From Omnitrophica WOR_2 bacterium RIFCSPHIGHO2_02_FULL_52_10 (GTDB taxonomy: Bacteria > Omnitrophota > Gorgyraeia > Zapsychrales > Zapsychraceae), in NCBI GenBank assembly GCA_001805655.1, contig MHGR01000026.1:1-9666 (forward strand): 9,666 nt of DNA. Reading direction: 5' to 3'. This document shows positions 6,712 through 9,666 of the stretch, piece by piece (the stretch's first letter is position 1; the number at the start of each line of letters is the position of its first letter). The notes beneath the pieces are model-generated. The model searched no databases. It was not told the DNA's origin and saw nothing but the letters and a program-made list of their open reading frames with translations. A program made the translations under genes and the position numbers.

Positions 6712-7778
6712 CGGACATACCAGAGAAGTTCGCCAAGATCGAGCGGCGCTACCGGGAACTCGAACAACTGCTGGCTGACCCGCAGATCATCGCCGACCAG
6801 GGACAGTACCAAAAATTGGCCAAGGAATACTCAAACAGCGCGCCCGTTGTCGGCGCGATTAAATCCTATGCGGAGACGTTGCGGCAAATCAGGGATCTCG
6901 AGAAATTATTGCAGGACAAGCACGATAAGGATTTCGAGCAGCTCGCGCGGTCGGAATTAAGCCAATTGACCAAACAGCAGGAAGTTTTACTGAAACAGCT
7001 CAACGACCTGACCAATCCCAAAAAACAGGAGCAGGACCGTGATCTGATCATTGAAATCCGCGCCGGCACCGGAGGGCAGGAGGCGAGCCTGTTTGCCGGA
7101 GACCTGTACCGGATGTACGTCAAATATGCCGACCAAAAGAGATGGAAGGTCGAGTCTATCAGCAGCAATGCGTCAGAAGCCGGCGGTTTTAAGGAAGTCA
7201 TTTTCAGCGTGAGCGGTAAAGGGGCACAGCGGCAGTTGAAGTGGGAGAGCGGGGCCCACCGGGTGCAGCGCGTTCCGGAAACCGAGGCGTCCGGCCGCAT
7301 CCATACCTCAGCGGCCACGGTGGCGGTGTTGTACGAACCGGAAGAAGTGGAAGTGAAAATCGACCCCAAGGATTTAAAAATCGACGTTTTCCGTTCTTCC
7401 GGGCCCGGAGGCCAAAGTGTCAACACGACGGATTCGGCCATCCGCATCACCCACCTGCCCACCGGGATGGTCGTGGTCTGCCAGGATGAGCGGTCGCAAC
7501 TGAAAAACAAGCTGAAGGCCATGCGCGTGTTGCGCGCACGGCTCGTGGATAAGGCCCGCCAGGAAAATATCGATAGGACGACCCAGGACCGAAAACTGAA
7601 AATCGGTTCAGGGGACCGCAGCGAAAAGATTCGTACGTATAATTTTCCGGACCGGCGCGTGACCGACCACCGCATCGGCTACACCACGCACCAGCTCATG
7701 GATGTGCTTAACGGGAATTTGGATGAGCTCACCGAGGCGCTCCTCGCGGCCGAGCAGGAGGAAAGTGCAGATGAATGA
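6708..7778 (+). CDS. prfA: Peptide chain release factor 1 (RF1)
   Basis: RF1 reads UAA and UAG stop codons and triggers peptide release on the ribosome. The product is 356 residues, typical for the family. The GGQ motif that enters the peptidyl transferase centre is at 234-236, in [14 protein letters not shown]. The stop-codon reading motif is PET at 190-192, in [15 protein letters not shown]; this is the P-x-T form of RF1 rather than the SPF of RF2. The N-terminal ~100 residues are helical and Gln/Lys-rich, as expected for domain 1. ATG 6708 overlaps the rpmE stop by four bases and has no strong ribosome binding site, so translation is probably coupled to rpmE. The next gene encodes the methylase that modifies the GGQ glutamine, so modifier and target are co-expressed. 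Both TAA and TGA stops are used in this window; RF2, needed for TGA, is not encoded here. Confidence 0.98.
   Translation: MTDIPEKFAKIERRYRELEQLLADPQIIADQGQYQKLAKEYSNSAPVVGAIKSYAETLRQIRDLEKLLQDKHDKDFEQLARSELSQLTKQQEVLLKQLNDLTNPKKQEQDRDLIIEIRAGTGGQEASLFAGDLYRMYVKYADQKRWKVESISSNASEAGGFKEVIFSVSGKGAQRQLKWESGAHRVQRVPETEASGRIHTSAATVAVLYEPEEVEVKIDPKDLKIDVFRSSGPGGQSVNTTDSAIRITHLPTGMVVVCQDERSQLKNKLKAMRVLRARLVDKARQENIDRTTQDRKLKIGSGDRSEKIRTYNFPDRRVTDHRIGYTTHQLMDVLNGNLDELTEALLAAEQEESADE
7756..7761 (+). promoter_or_regulatory. Consensus ribosome binding site for prmC
   Basis: AGGAGG, the full Shine-Dalgarno consensus, lies inside the end of prfA, nine bases before ATG 7771. It decides the prmC start in favour of 7771 over the more upstream in-frame ATG at 7702. 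Confidence 0.7.
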
Positions 7779-8589
7779 GCGCGACATGATGTTGACCGCG
7801 ATTTTAAAATGCCGCCCCGTTGATCTTATTGCCGAACCGCCTGCATTGACGCGCCGGCAGGAAGCCGCCTTTAACCGCATGCAGGCGCGGCGATTGTCCG
7901 GCGAGCCGCTGCAGTATATTTTGCGGTCCTGCGATTTTATGGGAGTGGAATTGACCGTTGACCCTCGTGTTCTCATTCCCCGTCCGGAAACAGAAATCCT
8001 TGTTGAAAAAGCGCTTGAGCGGGCAAAAACGCTTGCGGCGCGCAAAGAGCTGCGCATTCTGGATCTCGGAACGGGTTCTGGCAATATCGCCATCGCGATG
8101 GCCAAATACCTTCCGAACTGTTCCGTGACCGCGGTTGACATTGACCCGCGGGCGTTATCACTTGCCCGGAGAAATGCCGCGGCCAACGGCGTGGACTCAT
8201 CCATCAGCTTCTGTCAAGAGGACATGACCGTATTTTTGAGCCGGGCCGCCGAAGAAGAAAAGCAATACGACATTATTGTCTCCAATCCCCCATATATTGC
8301 CGCGCCGCAACTGCCGCATCTTCCCATTGAGGTCCGTTTTGAACCGCAAGCCGCGCTGGATGGCGGGATGGACGGCCTGAAGTTTTACCGGGGAATCATC
8401 GCCCGCGCGCACCGTCTCATCCGGCCGGGTGGATACCTTCTGCTTGAAATCGGTGATGGGCAGGTCAAAGACATTGAGCGCATTTTTGTGTCATATGAAC
8501 AATATCACCAACTGAATTTTACGAAAGATTATGCCGGCACAGACCGGGTTGTCTGCGCCCAGGTAAAAGGAAAATTGAAAAATGGATAA
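7771..8589 (+). CDS. prmC: Release factor glutamine N5-methyltransferase
   Basis: PrmC (HemK) methylates the glutamine of the GGQ motif in release factors using S-adenosylmethionine, which improves termination. The product is 272 residues. The SAM-binding motif DLGTGSG is at 98-104 and the catalytic NPPY at 172-175, the signature of amino-group methylation on planar nitrogen. GEPLQYI (44-50) and LIPRPETE are characteristic of PrmC. The start is set by a consensus AGGAGG at 7756-7761. The frame is open upstream to an ATG at 7702, but those residues only mirror prfA. From ATG 7771 the N-terminal helical domain is roughly 20 residues shorter than that of E. coli PrmC, judged from the position of GEP; shorter N-termini occur in the family. 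It overlaps prfA by eight bases and murA by eight bases. Confidence 0.96.
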   Translation: MNERDMMLTAILKCRPVDLIAEPPALTRRQEAAFNRMQARRLSGEPLQYILRSCDFMGVELTVDPRVLIPRPETEILVEKALERAKTLAARKELRILDLGTGSGNIAIAMAKYLPNCSVTAVDIDPRALSLARRNAAANGVDSSISFCQEDMTVFLSRAAEEEKQYDIIVSNPPYIAAPQLPHLPIEVRFEPQAALDGGMDGLKFYRGIIARAHRLIRPGGYLLLEIGDGQVKDIERIFVSYEQYHQLNFTKDYAGTDRVVCAQVKGKLKNG

Positions 8590-9666
8590 ACTGATTATCG
8601 AAGGTGACCGGCCGCTAAGGGGCGAGGTAAAAATCAGCGGATCAAAGAATGCGGCCTTGCCGATCCTGGCCGCCACCCTGTTAACGGATGAGCCATGCGT
8701 CATCCGCAATGTCCCCAATTTGCGCGACACGCGCACCATGATCGCGCTGCTGAAATCCCTCGGTAAAAAGGTTGAAGTTGAGGGAAATAGACTGACGGTT
8801 ACGGCCAACGGCCGGCCCAATTACGTCGCGGATTACAAGCTGGTCTCAACCATGCGCGGTTCATTTTGCGTCTTGGGGCCGCTCTTGGCGAAATTGAAAA
8901 AGGCCAAGGTTTCCCTGCCCGGCGGCTGCATCATCGGGGTGCGCCCGGTCGATCTGCATTTAAAGGGAATACGCGCGCTGGGTGCTAAGATGGAATTTGA
9001 AAACGGGTATATCCATGCCCATGCGAGCCGCTTGAAAGGGGCGCATGTTTATTTAGGCGGCGAGTTTGGGTCTTCTGTTTTAGCGACGGCCAATATCCTC
9101 ATGGCGGCGACTTTGGCAAACGGCGAGACAATGATAGAGTCGGCCGCCTGCGAGCCTGAGGTTGAGGATCTGACCAATTTTTTGATTGGCATGGGGGCGA
9201 ACATCAAGGGCAAGGGAGGGCACTGCCTGACCGTGAAAGGCGTTAAAAGATTAAAGGGGTTCAACTTCAAAATTATTCCCGACCGGATCGAAGCCGGAAC
9301 GTATATTTTGATGGCGGCGGCCACGAAAAGCTCCATCACGCTCAGGAACGCCTGTGTATCGCATTTGATGGTCCTTAAGGATAAGTTGGAACTTGCCGGT
9401 GTCCAACTGGCCGGCACGGAAAGCGACATTATCGTCAGGCCGAGAAAGCGCCTCAGGCCCGTGGGGGTGACAACGCATCCGTATCCGGGCTTTCCGACAG
9501 ACCTGCAGGCCCAGTTCATGGCGCTGATGTCCGTCACGCCCGGTGTCAGTGTCATTTCTGACAAAGTTTATCCCGACCGGTTCATGCACATCGCGGAACT
9601 CAACCGCATGGGGGCGGATATCCGGCGGGACGGCGCCAACGCTATCGTCCAGGGCATCAAAAAGCT
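8582..9666 (+). CDS. murA: UDP-N-acetylglucosamine 1-carboxyvinyltransferase, 3' end outside window
   Basis: MurA transfers enolpyruvate from phosphoenolpyruvate to UDP-GlcNAc, the first committed step of peptidoglycan synthesis in the cytoplasm. The frame runs from ATG 8582 to the window end without a stop: 361 codons of a family that is usually about 420. SGSKNAALP gives Lys22-Asn23 exactly as in E. coli. The mobile catalytic loop LPGGCIIG carries Cys116, equivalent to E. coli Cys115, the residue alkylated by fosfomycin. RPVDLH follows, and FPTDLQAQF contains Asp307, equivalent to E. coli Asp305. RFMHIAELNRMGA near the window end is also typical. The last roughly 60 residues, including the conserved C-terminal arginine region, are not visible. 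The gene overlaps the prmC stop by eight bases, and AAGGA at 8567-8571 may serve as ribosome binding site. It is probably the next gene of the same operon. Confidence 0.97.
   Translation, partial: MDKLIIEGDRPLRGEVKISGSKNAALPILAATLLTDEPCVIRNVPNLRDTRTMIALLKSLGKKVEVEGNRLTVTANGRPNYVADYKLVSTMRGSFCVLGPLLAKLKKAKVSLPGGCIIGVRPVDLHLKGIRALGAKMEFENGYIHAHASRLKGAHVYLGGEFGSSVLATANILMAATLANGETMIESAACEPEVEDLTNFLIGMGANIKGKGGHCLTVKGVKRLKGFNFKIIPDRIEAGTYILMAAATKSSITLRNACVSHLMVLKDKLELAGVQLAGTESDIIVRPRKRLRPVGVTTHPYPGFPTDLQAQFMALMSVTPGVSVISDKVYPDRFMHIAELNRMGADIRRDGANAIVQGIKK

Noticed and set aside
6866..7675. 269-codon open frame on the minus strand opposite prfA
   Set aside because: Ser/Arg/Cys-rich translation without motifs; prfA is certain on the + strand.
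7702..7770. Upstream extension of prmC with 23 extra residues
   Set aside because: Arg/Ser-rich shadow of prfA; the consensus AGGAGG points to ATG 7771.
1..9666. Mobile element, defence system, CRISPR array or other new accessory system
   Set aside because: Every gene except the partial TPR protein is a recognisable housekeeping gene, the gaps are at most 93 bp, and I saw no direct repeats, terminal inverted repeats, transposase or nuclease cassette.

Overview
The window is a 9.7 kb stretch of bacterial chromosome, about 55% GC by eye, with every gene on the + strand and almost no non-coding DNA. The layout is: the tail of a TPR-type protein; polA; glgA; then coaE-rho-rpmE-prfA-prmC-murA, with murA cut by the window end. 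I see no tRNA, rRNA, CRISPR array, transposase, phage gene or integration signature on either strand.

The organism is a peptidoglycan-making bacterium (murA) with a glycogen synthase. The cluster rho-rpmE-prfA-prmC, often with murA or coaE nearby, occurs in many phyla, so it does not identify the lineage. A TPR protein next to polA, a lysine-rich Rho N-terminus, a proofreading-dead Pol I and tight overlaps would suit an uncultivated lineage such as Omnitrophota or another PVC-related phylum. That is a low-confidence guess.

Region by region. Positions 2-418 hold a TPR protein C-terminus. Positions 419-511 are a 93-bp gap with an AT-rich part, where a weak promoter can be proposed, and a run of 24 consecutive G/C bases just before polA. 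polA (512-3082) encodes Pol I with intact 5'-nuclease and polymerase motifs and a degenerate 3'-5' exonuclease domain. The 51-bp gap before glgA contains an 11-bp imperfect hairpin directly abutting the likely ribosome binding site. From glgA on the genes overlap or nearly touch: glgA/coaE by 10 nt, coaE/rho by 19 nt (if the upstream rho start is used), rpmE/prfA by 4 nt, prfA/prmC by 8 nt and prmC/murA by 8 nt. This points to one operon with translational coupling.

Functionally this is core housekeeping: DNA replication and repair (PolA), storage polysaccharide (GlgA), the last step of CoA synthesis (CoaE), transcription termination (Rho), a ribosomal protein (L31), translation termination (RF1) with the methylase that modifies it (PrmC), and the first committed step of peptidoglycan synthesis (MurA). 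I do not find a new biological system here. The points worth a second look are regulatory structures around gene starts (3095-3121, 5076-5163, 486-509) and residue changes in PolA and Rho.
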